From Siphonodentalium dalli (Eukaryota > Mollusca > Scaphopoda > Gadilida > Siphonodentaliidae), in NCBI GenBank assembly GCA_032622095.1, contig CP136061.1, forward strand, positions 24,058,991 through 24,122,990: DNA of 64,000 bases. Reading direction: 5' to 3'. Below the pieces are notes generated by a model, which worked only from the letters and a program-made list of their open reading frames with translations, made no database searches and was not told the DNA's origin. The position numbers and the translations under genes are program-made. Shown one piece after another: positions 1 to 9,039 of the stretch; the first letter of the stretch is position 1; every line of letters begins with the position of its first letter.

Positions 1-433
1 AGAACAGACTGCATATTGTCATTAATTGAACACTAAATATATGCTTGGGATATTTCAATATGCGATAAGCCCGCCTTATGCTTATTTTAGCAATTCGTGT
101 TGAAAATAACACAAATAAACCAACCCAAGACTTACCATGCAGATGTCAGCCTGGTCTCGTGAAAATAAGCACATACCAATATGATATTGGCCCGTGTTGT
201 GCTTGGTCTCGTGAAAATAAGCACATACCAATATGATATTGGCCCGTGTTGTGCTTATTTTCACGAGAACAGCTAGGCTGGAAAACAAGACGATTAAACA
301 ACTCAACATTTACCATGCAGAGGTCATGCTTTTTTCTTGAAAATAAGCACTTAATTTTATTCATATAAGCTAATGTTGGCTTATTTAATCGCAATATATA
401 TAAGCTCTATATTGACATAAAACACGGTGTTTA
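1..433. repeat. AATAAGC-rich inverted-repeat element remnants with a 52-bp tandem duplication
   Basis: No gene is visible. The stretch is rich in the words AATAAGCACATA and CAATATGATATTGG, which recur in the 5.5-6.8 kb element. A 52-bp segment is duplicated back to back (about 153-204 and 205-256). The second copy runs into its own reverse complement near 253-273 (CTCGTGAAAATAAGC against GCTTATTTTCACGAG), so the piece can fold back. It looks like debris of the same family as the elements at 434, 3252, 4331 and 5551. Small open frames here are by-products of AT-rich repeats. Confidence 0.6.
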
Positions 434-960
434 AAACTAACATATCCTCCCATAAATACGCACATAATCGACCTATAATGTGAAATAGTTACGTATTGTG
501 ATTATTTGATTCTCAAATAAGCATATACTGGAGTCATAGCCGTGATTTCGTATTATGGCGCGGGCCACAGTGAAAACACATATTAAAGAGCGTACACCTG
601 AAAAGCCATGGGTTCGCTTATTTGTTTCATTGTCCACATATAATCTGCTTAGAATAGCCTCATTATGAGTCGATATTATTCCTAAAATGTTCTAATTTTC
701 AGCACATTACCGACTTAATATGAGGCGATTCTAAGCAGATTATATACCTAAAAAGCTTTATTATAAGCAGGTAATGTGCGGATTTTAGGGAGAACAGGCT
801 GTTTAAAACAGAACAATATGGGACTATTTACATACAAAATAAGCCTAGTGAGCTTATACCCGCTATTCAGTTGAATGACGCGAACCGTAGTAAAACACAT
901 TTGCACTAGAATGCACCCATCACACATATGGCATGTTTTGTGATATCTTGCCAACAGCAG
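434..960 (+). mobile_element. Copy 1 of a TIR element (5' part), with internal hairpin
   Basis: It begins ACATATCCTCCCATAAATAC and matches, in the same orientation, copies at 3252-3600 and 5551-5950, with a shorter match at 4331-4482. Shared landmarks are GCACATAATCG, a GGCGCGGGCCACAGTGAAAA block and a hairpin at about 639-744 (TAATCTGCTTAGAAT paired with ATTCTAAGCAGATTA). The block TAAAACAGWACAATATGG is also shared with the 5551 copy. There is no coding capacity, so it reads as a non-autonomous DNA element. The right end of this copy is not clear. Confidence 0.6.
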
Positions 961-1959
961 TTTGAACCACGGGTGCTGTGCCCTCTTTTGAGAGATCGAT
1001 AGAGAATCTAGATATCAAATTTCAGTTCATCCATCGCTGAAATATTTGTGTGTACGGACTGAATATCTCTGTTATCTCCAGTTGATCTATTACACTAATT
1101 ATGGTCTTAGTAATGACGTAAGAGTTGTTTGACATATTTATAGAACAATATAGACATCGCTCATATGAAGAGTGTGAATACGATTGGTTGCCGCTGATGC
1201 TATATATTATATACCAATTGGGTTACATTACTAGTTTGACTAGAATGCTTTGTGTATGTCATTGCACTTCAGCGGCAAAAAACGTCAAAGTCAATTCCGA
1301 CACAAATAAATAAAAGACACGCGATCATTGGTTAGTCTTTGATTATCAATGTGTCAATGTGAACATGCCCTTATAGCGACTGATCTACGGTCTTCGGGAA
1401 CATATCATCAAAATGCCAATTGCTTTGAGAATGAGAAAGCTTGTTTTCCCAGTTAATTAATAAGGCGCTTTAATAATCCATGTTTCAACATATGTTTCAG
1501 TACAATTTTGTCTAGAACCATGCGCTCGATCGTTTGGCCGGACATGGTTTATATGCACCTGCGTCTTTCGGAAATGTTTTGAACGTCGAAGAAAGTTTCC
1601 AGAAATTTGTTCGCACATCATTTTCTATGCGAGAAAAAAAAACGATTCCGCACGCATCTTTTAGACTCGATCTCAAATAATTTTCCGAGTTTCAAAGAAA
1701 GCAATCTTTCAATTTTGTTCTTTTATGAACGATTTATTACCAAAATAAAACGAGATAACAATGCAAATTTAGTATAAATGTGGATTTAAATTACAATTGG
1801 TGCCATCATTTCATATTAGCGCATGTGCATTCTTTACATTCTGTACTTCCGGTATGACGTAACATATTCGTGGAAGGACAGACAAATAAACAGATAAACA
1901 GAGATCCTGACCGAAAACATTGCTTGCGCCCAGCATAGACTGGCGCAAGTAAAGAGCGT
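961..1959. other. AT-rich stretch without recognised genes or repeats
   Basis: The longest open frames are about 60-100 codons, lack recognisable motifs and have no convincing splice context. No tandem or long inverted repeat was noticed here. Confidence 0.4.
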
Positions 1960-1977
1960 GATATGTCCTGTCACAAG

Positions 1978-2780
1978 CTCCATGAATTCCGTTCCCAGTT
2001 CCCAGTTCCCCTAAAATTGCACCTTTCGTTACTAAATCGGATGCGTAGCCAGAGTCATGGTGGCCACCCGGGAATCCTTGTATTTTCGTGCGGTGCCACC
2101 CAGCTGGCATCTATAGGAAAGGGACGCGACCATGCAGCCCCTTCCAAATTTTCGAAAATCGGGCTGAAGTCGTGCATGGGGTGTCAATATAGCACTTTTC
2201 GTTACTAAATCGGCTGCGTAGCCAGAGTCATGGTGGCCACCCGGGAATCCTTGTAGTTTCGTGCGGTGCCACCAAGCGGGCATCTATAGGAAAGGGACGC
2301 GACCATGCAGCCCCTTCCAAATTTTCTAAAATCGGGCTGAAGTCGTGCATGGGGTGTCAAAATAGCACTTTTAGTTACTAAATCGGCTGCGTAGACAGTC
2401 ATGATGGCCACACGGGAATCCTTGTATTTTCGTGCGGTGCCACCCAGTTGTCATCTATAGGACAGGGACGCGACCATATAGCCCCTTCCAATGTTTCGAA
2501 GATTGGGCTAAAGTCGTGCATGGAGCTCAAAATCGCACTTTTTGTTACTAAATCGGCTGCGTAGCCAGAACCATGGCGACCACCCGGGAATCCTTGTATT
2601 TTTGTGCGGTGCCACCCAGCGCGCATCTATAGGACAGGGACGCGGCCATATAGCCCTTCCACTTTTTTGAAAATTGGGCTGAAGTCGTGCATGCATGGAG
2701 CTAAAAATTGCATTTTTTTTGTTGCTAAATCGGCTGCGTAGCCAGAACCATGGCGGCCACCCTGGAATTCCTTGCATTTT
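1978..2780 (-). repeat. Left arm: tandem ~173-bp satellite monomers
   Basis: About four to five monomers spaced ~173 bp apart, seen from the recurrent phrases GTTACTAAATCGGCTGCGTA, CCACCCGGGAATCCTTGTAT and GTGCGGTGCCACC near 2030, 2205, 2375, 2550 and 2725. They are the reverse complement of the right-arm monomers. The monomers nearest the outer end are most alike, and the inner ones (2640-2780) have drifted. Open frames of 68-99 codons on the minus strand are repeat shadows. Confidence 0.85.
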
Positions 2781-3251
2781 ATGGGACCTAGTTTGTGATG
2801 TTTCGATGCACTATTGGTGGCACAAGAAGATTCCAAAAGGATAGACTCGTGGCAGCTACGGTTATGCCTACGCAGGCGATTTAGCAATGAGAAATGATTT
2901 TTTTTCATTATTTTGACCCCACGCACGACTTACGCCCAATTTTTGAACAACTGGACAGGCTTATGTGACTATGTTTGTGATTTTTAGATGGACTAGTGGT
3001 GGCATAAGAAGCATCCACAAGGATACCCACGTGGCTGCTATGTGTATGCCTACGCAGGCGATTTAGCAACGAAAAATTATCCTTTTTTTCATTATTTTGA
3101 CCCCACGCACGACTTACGCCCAATTTTTGAACAGCTGGACAGGCGTATGTGAACTAGTTTGTGATTTATAGATGGACTAATTGTGGTATAAGAAGAATCC
3201 ACAAGGGTAGCCCCGTGGCTGCTATGGTTATGCCAACGCAGGCGATTTAGT

Positions 3252-3600
3252 AACATATCCTCGCACGAATACGCACAAAACCGACCTAAATTTTAATTAG
3301 GTACTTAAAGTGATTATTTGGTTATGAAATAAGCAGATAATGGAGTCATAGTCGTCATTTCGTGTTTTGGCGCGTGCCACAGTGAAAATACATGCTAATG
3401 AGCGTACACCTGAAAAGTTTGGTTATTATTTTTGTCATTGTCAGCACATAATTTACTTAGAATCGCCTCTATATGAGTCGATAATTTGACTAATAGGAAC
3501 TCATTTTCAGCACATTGTCGACTCAAAATGAGGCGATTCTAAGCAGATTATCTACCTAAATTATTGTTTCTTCTCAGCAAATAATGTGCTGGTTTTCAGG
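3252..3600 (+). mobile_element. Copy 2 of the TIR-element 5' part, inserted inside the core array
   Basis: A ~348-bp block interrupts a monomer. The array stops at GATTTAGTAAC and resumes at GATTAAGCAAC, with the element start AACATATCCTCGCAC at the junction. It contains the same GGCGCGTGCCACAGTGAAAA block and hairpin (about 3447-3553) as the copies at 434 and 5551. The near-repeat of the 11-bp junction word could be a target duplication or a shared junction created when the array expanded. Confidence 0.65.
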
Positions 3601-4330
3601 ATTAAGCAACGAAAAATGTCATATTTTTACCCCACGCACGATTTACGCCCAACTGTTGAACAGCTGGACAAGTTTATATGACATATTTTGTGATTTCTAG
3701 ATGGACTTGTAGCGGCACAAGAAGAATCCACAAGGATAGCCCCGTAGCGTCTATGGTTATGCCTAAGCAGGCGATTTAGCAGCGAAATTTTTTTTTTTTT
3801 CATTATTTTAACCCCACGCACGACTTACGCTCAATTTGTGAACAGCTGGACGGGAGCATGTTAATTGATTTGTGATTTCTAGATGGACTGGTGGTGGCAG
3901 AAGAAAAATCCACACGGATAGTCTCGTGACTGCTATGGTTATGCCTACGCAGGCGATTTAGCAACGAAAAATGAACTTTGTTTCATTATTTTGACCCCAC
4001 GCACGACTTACGCCCAATTTTTGAACAGCTGGACAGGCGTATGTGAACCAGTTTGTGATCTCTCGATGGACTAGTGGTGGCATAAGAAGAATCCACAACG
4101 AGAGCCCCGTGGCTGCTATGGATATGCCTACGCAGACGATTTGCAACGAAAAATGACATTTTTTTCATTATTTTCATCCGATGCACGACTTACACCCAAT
4201 TTATTAACAGCTGGACAGGCATATGTGAACCAGTTTGTGATTTCTAGATGGACTAGTGGTGGCCAAAGAAGAATCCACAAGGATATAGCCCAGTGGCTGC
4301 TATGGTTATGCCAATGCAGGCGATTTAGCA

Positions 4331-4482
4331 ACATATCCTCGCACAAATACGCACATATTCGACCTATAATTCCAATTAGCTTATTTCTTGTCATTGTTCG
4401 CACATAATCTGCTTAGAATCGCCTCTATATGAGTCGATATTGTGACTAATAGGGTCTCCTTTTCAGTACATTATCGACTAAC
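4331..4482 (+). mobile_element. Shortened copy of the same TIR-element end inside the core array
   Basis: It starts CATATCCTCGCACAAATACG directly after a monomer's GATTTAGCAA and ends with one arm of the family hairpin (ATAATCTGCTTAGAATCGCC), before the monomer resumes at ACGAAAAATG. It sits at the same point of the monomer as the longer 3252 copy. The internal part present in the other copies is missing. Confidence 0.6.
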
Positions 4483-4610
4483 GAAAAATGTCCTATTTTG
4501 GACAAGTTTATGTGACCTAGTTTGTGATTTTTAGATGTAATAGTGGTGGCACAAGAAGATTCCGCAAGGATAGCCACGTGTCTGCTACGGTTATGCCTAC
4601 GCTGGCGATT

Positions 4611-5543
4611 TAGCAACGAAAAGTGCGATTTGGAGCTCCATGCACGACTTCAACCCAATTTTCGAAAAATTGAAAAGGCCTATAAGGTCTCGTCCCTGTC
4701 CAATAGATGTCTACTGGGTGGCACCGCACGAAAATACAAGGATTCCCGAGTGGCCGCCATGGTTCTGTCTACGCAGCTGATTTAGTAACAAAAAGTAAAA
4801 AAAAATAACTCCATGCACGACTTCAGCCCAATTTTCAAAAAATTGGAAGAGGCTATATGGCCGCGTCCCTGTCATAAAGATGCCCGCTGGGTGGCACCGC
4901 ACGAAAATGAAAGAATTCCCGGGTGGCCGCCATGGTTCTGGCTACGCAGCCGATTTAGTAACAAAGCGTGCTATGTTTAGCTACATGCACGACTTCAGCC
5001 CAATTTTCGAAAAATTGGAAGGGGCTAGATGGCCGCGTCCCTGTCCAATAGATGCCCGCTGGGTGGCACCGCACGAAAATGCAAGGATTCCCGGGTGGCC
5101 GCCATGGTTCTGGCTACGCAGCCGATTTAGTAACGAAAAGTGCTATTTTGACACCCCATGCACGCCTTCAGCCCGATTTTCGAAAATTTGGAAGGGGCTG
5201 CATGGTCGCGTCCCTTTTCTATAGATGCCCGCTGGGTGGCACCGCACAAAAATACAAGGATTCCCGGGTGGACACCATGACTCTGGCTACGCAGCCGATT
5301 TAGTAACGAAAAGTGCTATTTTGACACCCCATGCACGACTTCAGCCCAATTTTCGAAAATTTGGAAGGGGCTGCATGGTCGCGTCCCTTTCATATAGATC
5401 CCCGCTGTGTGGCACCGCACGAAAATACAAGGATTCCCGGGTGGTCTCCATGACTCTGGCTACGCAGCCGATTTAGTAAACGAAAAGTGCAATTTTAGGA
5501 GAATAGGGAACTGGGAACTGGGAACGGAATTCATGGAGCTCGT
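4611..5543 (+). repeat. Right arm: tandem ~173-bp satellite monomers
   Basis: At least five monomers with a period of 172-173 bp, for example the repeated GATGCCCGCTGGGTGGCACC at about 4880, 5052 and 5225. Two neighbouring monomers differ at only a few positions. The array ends in GTGCAATTTTAGGAGAATAG and then GGGAACTGGGAACTGGGAAC, the mirror image of the left-arm end. The monomer length is close to nucleosome spacing, as for many satellites. Confidence 0.85.
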
Positions 5544-5550
5544 GTCACAA

Positions 5551-6532
5551 CATATCCTCGCGCAAATACGCACATAATCGGCCCATAATGTGAAATAAGT
5601 ACATAATATGATTATTTAATTGTGAAATAAGCAGATAATAGATCATATCGTTATCTGGTTCTATGGCGCGGGCCACATTGAAAACACATGTTAAAGAGCT
5701 TACACTTGAAAGTCGTAAGTTGGCTTATTTGTGTCATTTTCCGCACACAATCTGTTTACAATCGACTCATTGTCAGTCGATAATGTGACTATGCTCTCAT
5801 TTCTAGCACATTATCGACTCAAAATGAGGCGATTCTAAGCAGATTATCTACCTAAAAAAATATTTATTATAAACAGATAATGTGCCCGTTTTTTTTTGGG
5901 AACAGGCTGTTTAAAACAGTACAATATGGAACTATTTACATACGAAATAAGCCCATATTGGCATTATTTAATCTAACCTTTTTCCATCAACACGACTTAC
6001 CAAAGCTACGCTCTTTGTACGGTGTTCTCACTGTGGCTCGCGCCAATCAACGGAATAAGGGTTTAAGCTTAATATGTGCTTATTTCAGAATCAGATTATG
6101 GGCTTATTTTCTCAAGAACAGGCTGAAAAATAACACGAATAAACCAACACAAGACTTTCCATGTACATTTCATCCTCGTGAAAATAAGCACATAACGGTT
6201 TTATTTTAATGTGCGAAATAAGCTCATATTGGCGTTATTTAATATAAGCTTTATATATGGACCTAAAACGCGTTTTTTTTAAACAGTCCAATATGGGACT
6301 ATTTTCGTACGAAATAAACCCATATTATTATTATTAATCTAGCTTTTTTCATCGACATGACCAATATCAGATGCACACTCTTTATGTTTTATATATGCGA
6401 CCCTCGTGATTCAATGGCGTAATGGCTATAAGCCCACTGTGGGCTTATTTCTGAATCAAATAAGTCTATTGAATCATATGTTGATATTTATTTCCACTAT
6501 GAACCTATTTTTGTGAGGATATGTTACGATCA
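5551..6532 (+). mobile_element. Most complete copy of the AACATATCCTC terminal-inverted-repeat element
   Basis: It starts AACATATCCTCGCGCAAATA and ends with the inverted form TTTGTGAGGATATGTT, about 980 bp apart. This supports a small DNA element with ~20-bp imperfect terminal inverted repeats. It holds the family hairpin (about 5745-5848) and repeated AATAAGC/CAATATGGGACT words. No transposase is encoded, so it would be non-autonomous. It abuts the right end of the foldback composite. Confidence 0.6.
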
Positions 6533-6794
6533 AAATCGGTAGATTTAATAATACCAATATGGGCTTTTTGCGTCCGGAGATAGTCCCATATTCGACTGTT
6601 TTAAAAACTGAATTTTAAGTCCATATAGAGCGTATATTGTGATTAAATAATACCAATAGGGACTTATTTCGCTCATTTAAATAAGACCGTTGCGTGCTTA
6701 TTTGTATGGAAATCATGGTCCCATATTGGACGTTTATCTCCACACAGAGCCTATATTGATATGAGCTTATTTCGCTCATCAAATGCAATTTAAT
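6533..6794. repeat. Related AATAAG/CAATATGGGC repeat debris
   Basis: The phrases AATAATACCAATATGGGCTT and CTTATTTCGCTCAT recur in both orientations and resemble the interior of the preceding element. No gene is visible. The satellite locus begins right after it. Confidence 0.45.
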
Positions 6795-8769
6795 AATACC
6801 AATTAGACCATGAACAAACAAATATTCACCTCCCCACTGAGACCAAAATCCCTTTCATGTGGCCAAATTGTTTTGTTCAGTGCCTGCCTATATTCTAAAG
6901 TCAAATGTGGAATCATTTTCAGAATGAGTAGAGTCTGAGACTGACCCCAAAATATTATTTCATAATCACAGGTGTTGCATGGTCCATTGGAATTTATCAT
7001 GGGTGCTGCAGGTGTTGGGCCAGCTCCGTGCCCTTCAATCTCAACCAGGAGCTCAAACTTCAGTAAATATTTTATGCAGATGCAGATCTATCCATTAACA
7101 AATTAATGGGTACTGGGCCCAATTCAAGTTAAAAAATACCCAATCGACTTTAAACACAAATATTCACCTCACCTGAGCCCAAAATCCCTTCAACGTGCCC
7201 AAACATTAAATGGGTTACTGGGCCCAATTCAAGTTAAAATTATCCATTTGACTATTATACACAAATATTCACCTCCCCCTCAGCCCAAAATCCCTTCCAG
7301 GTGCCCAAATAAATTTTTTTTCGGTGTCTGAGATGACACTGACCCCAAAATATTATTTTATAGGTACCAGTGCCATATGTTTTATCATGGGTGGTATGGG
7401 TGTTGGACTGATTCCTAAGCCTAAAATACCAATATGGCTATTAAAAACACAAATATTCCTCTCCCCTCGCCCAAATTCCCTTCCAGGTAACAAAATATTT
7501 TCTGTTGATCGCCTGCCTATACTCTAAAGTCATATGTGGAATCATGTTTCATAAATGAGTGTTGTCTGATTGAACACTGACCCCAAAATATGATTCTATA
7601 GGCACAGATGCTGTATGGTTTACCATTGGTGCTGTGGGTGTTGGGGTGGCTCCATACTCTTAAATCCAATACGGGAAATCATTTACATAGGTGCTTACCT
7701 ATTCAATAACACTAAAAGCCCTGGATGTAGATATCAATAATGGCACAATATAAGTTAAATATACCAACTTGACTATTAAAATTCCTAATATTCCACTCCC
7801 CTTGACCAGAGCCCAAAATAACTTCCAGGTGCCAAAATATATCATTTTCAGAATGGGCATAGTCTGAGACCCAGAAAAATGATTTTATAGGCACGGGTGC
7901 TGTATGGTTTCATCATGGGTGCCGTGGGTGTTGGGCTGTCACCACACCCTTAAAACCCACTGAGGAGCCCAAACTTTTGCACATCTTCTTAAATAGATGA
8001 ATATATTTCCAAAAACACTAAAAGTACTGGAAGTTGATATCTATAATGGGTCACAATTCAAATTAAATATACCAACTTAACTATTAAAAAACCCAAATAT
8101 TCCCCTCCCCCTGACCAGAGCCCAAAATACCATTCAGGTGCCCAAAGAATTGTTTTACCATTGCCTACATATATTCTGAAGTAAACTGGATTAATTTTCA
8201 GAATAGGTATAGTCTGAGAGAACACTGACCCAGAAATATGTTTTCATAGCCGCTGTATGGTTTCATCATGGGTGCCGTGGGTGTTGGGCTGTCACCATCT
8301 CCTAAAAACCCACTGAGGAGCCCACACTTTTGCACATATTCTTATACAGATGAAACACTAAAAGTACAGGAAGTAGAAATCTATAATAGGTCACAATTCA
8401 CGTTAAATATACCAATTTAACTTTTAAAATACCCAAATATCCCCCCCCCTGACCAAAGCCCAAAATCCCATTCATATGCTCAAATAATTTTTTTTCTCAT
8501 TGCCTATATATATTCTAAAAGTCAACTGTAGAGTAATTTTCAGAATGGGTATAGTCTGAGAGATCACCGATTCAGAAATATGTTTTCATAGGCACGGGTG
8601 CTGTATGGTTTTTTCATGGGAGCTGTGTGTGTTGGGCTGTCTCCATAACTTTAAAACCCACCGTGGAGCCCAAACTTTGTGCAAACCATTTGTATAGATG
8701 CATAGTTGCATACCTATCCAAAAACTATAAAAGTGCTGGAAATAGATACCTATAATGGGTCATATGACC
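6795..8769 (+). repeat. Diverged ~290-350-bp monomers at the left edge of the satellite
   Basis: The same ordered phrases recur with many differences: AAATATTCACCTCCCC, then AGCCCAAAATCCCTTCCAGG, then TATTCTAAAGTCAAATGTGG, then TATGGTTTTATCATGGGTGC, then GTTGGGCTG, then CCAATTCAAGTTAAA. The anchor CTGTATGGTTT lies near 7610, 7900, 8250 and 8601, spaced 290-350 bp. Each is a single monomer, not the fused 538-bp unit found further right, so this edge seems to preserve the older form of the repeat. No protein-coding gene was found. Confidence 0.8.
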
Positions 8770-8805
8770 CAATTCAAGTTAAATATACCAATTTAACTTG
8801 AATTG
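8770..8805. repeat. First copy of the unit's perfect 36-nt hairpin
   Basis: CAATTCAAGTTAAAT, then a 6-base loop ATACCA, then ATTTAACTTGAATTG: a perfect 15-bp stem. The same hairpin occurs once in every 538-bp unit, exactly where the short sub-unit joins the next long one. In single monomers further left only the first arm (CCAATTCAAGTTAAA) is present. The hairpin therefore appeared with the fusion that made the 538-bp unit. Confidence 0.9.
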
Positions 8806-9039
8806 TCATGGGTGCTGTGGGTGTTGGGCTGTCTCCATACCCTTAAAACCCACTAAGGAGCCCAAACTTTTGCAAATCTTCTTATACTGATGCAGATATT
8901 TCCAAAAACAATAGGAGACCTAGAAGTATATACCATTACAGGACCCAATTCCAGTTAAATATACCAATTTAACCATTAAAAAAAACAAATATCCCCCCTG
9001 AATAGAGCCCAAAATCCCATTCAGGTGCCCAAATCATCT

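Larger units (their letters stand above)
2781..4610 (+). repeat. Core array: diverged ~182-bp monomers related to the arms
   Basis: The landmark CACGCACGACTTACGCCCAA recurs near 2921, 3104, 3634, 3814 and 3998, and in altered form near 4178. That gives a period of 180-184 bp once the inserted block is removed. Each monomer carries GCACGACTTACGCCCAATTT, then GATGGACTAGTGGTGGCA, then ACGCAGGCGATTTAGCAACG. The first and last phrases align with GCACGACTTCAGCCCAATTT and ACGCAGCCGATTTAGTAACG of the right arm, so core and arm monomers share ancestry but have separated into two subfamilies. Confidence 0.8.
1960..5548. mobile_element. Foldback composite: inverted satellite arms around a tandem-repeat core
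   Basis: The two ends are inverted copies. The left reads GAGCTCCATGAATTCC-like sequence (CAAGCTCCATGAATTCCG, 1976 on) and the right reads CGGAATTCATGGAGCTCG (to about 5543). Both are followed inward by GGGAACTGGGAACTGGGAA or its complement, and then by tandem ~173-bp monomers. The left arm (1978-2780) runs in one direction and the right arm (4611-5543) in the opposite direction. The middle (2781-4610) holds a diverged ~182-bp relative oriented like the right arm. Long inverted repeats built of tandem units resemble foldback elements. A core of 160-180-bp tandem repeats resembles the 'pearl'-type elements described in bivalves. No transposase is present. Confidence 0.65.

Noticed and set aside
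1811-5476. Proteins of the MPAGWHRTKIQGFPGG type
   Set aside because: These are translated ~173-bp satellite monomers in both arms, with no domain and no start context.
1-6794. Helitron ends (TC...CTRR with 3' hairpin) for the 1-6.8 kb elements
   Set aside because: The visible termini are inverted repeats (AACATATCCTC), and no TC start with CTRR hairpin end could be placed.
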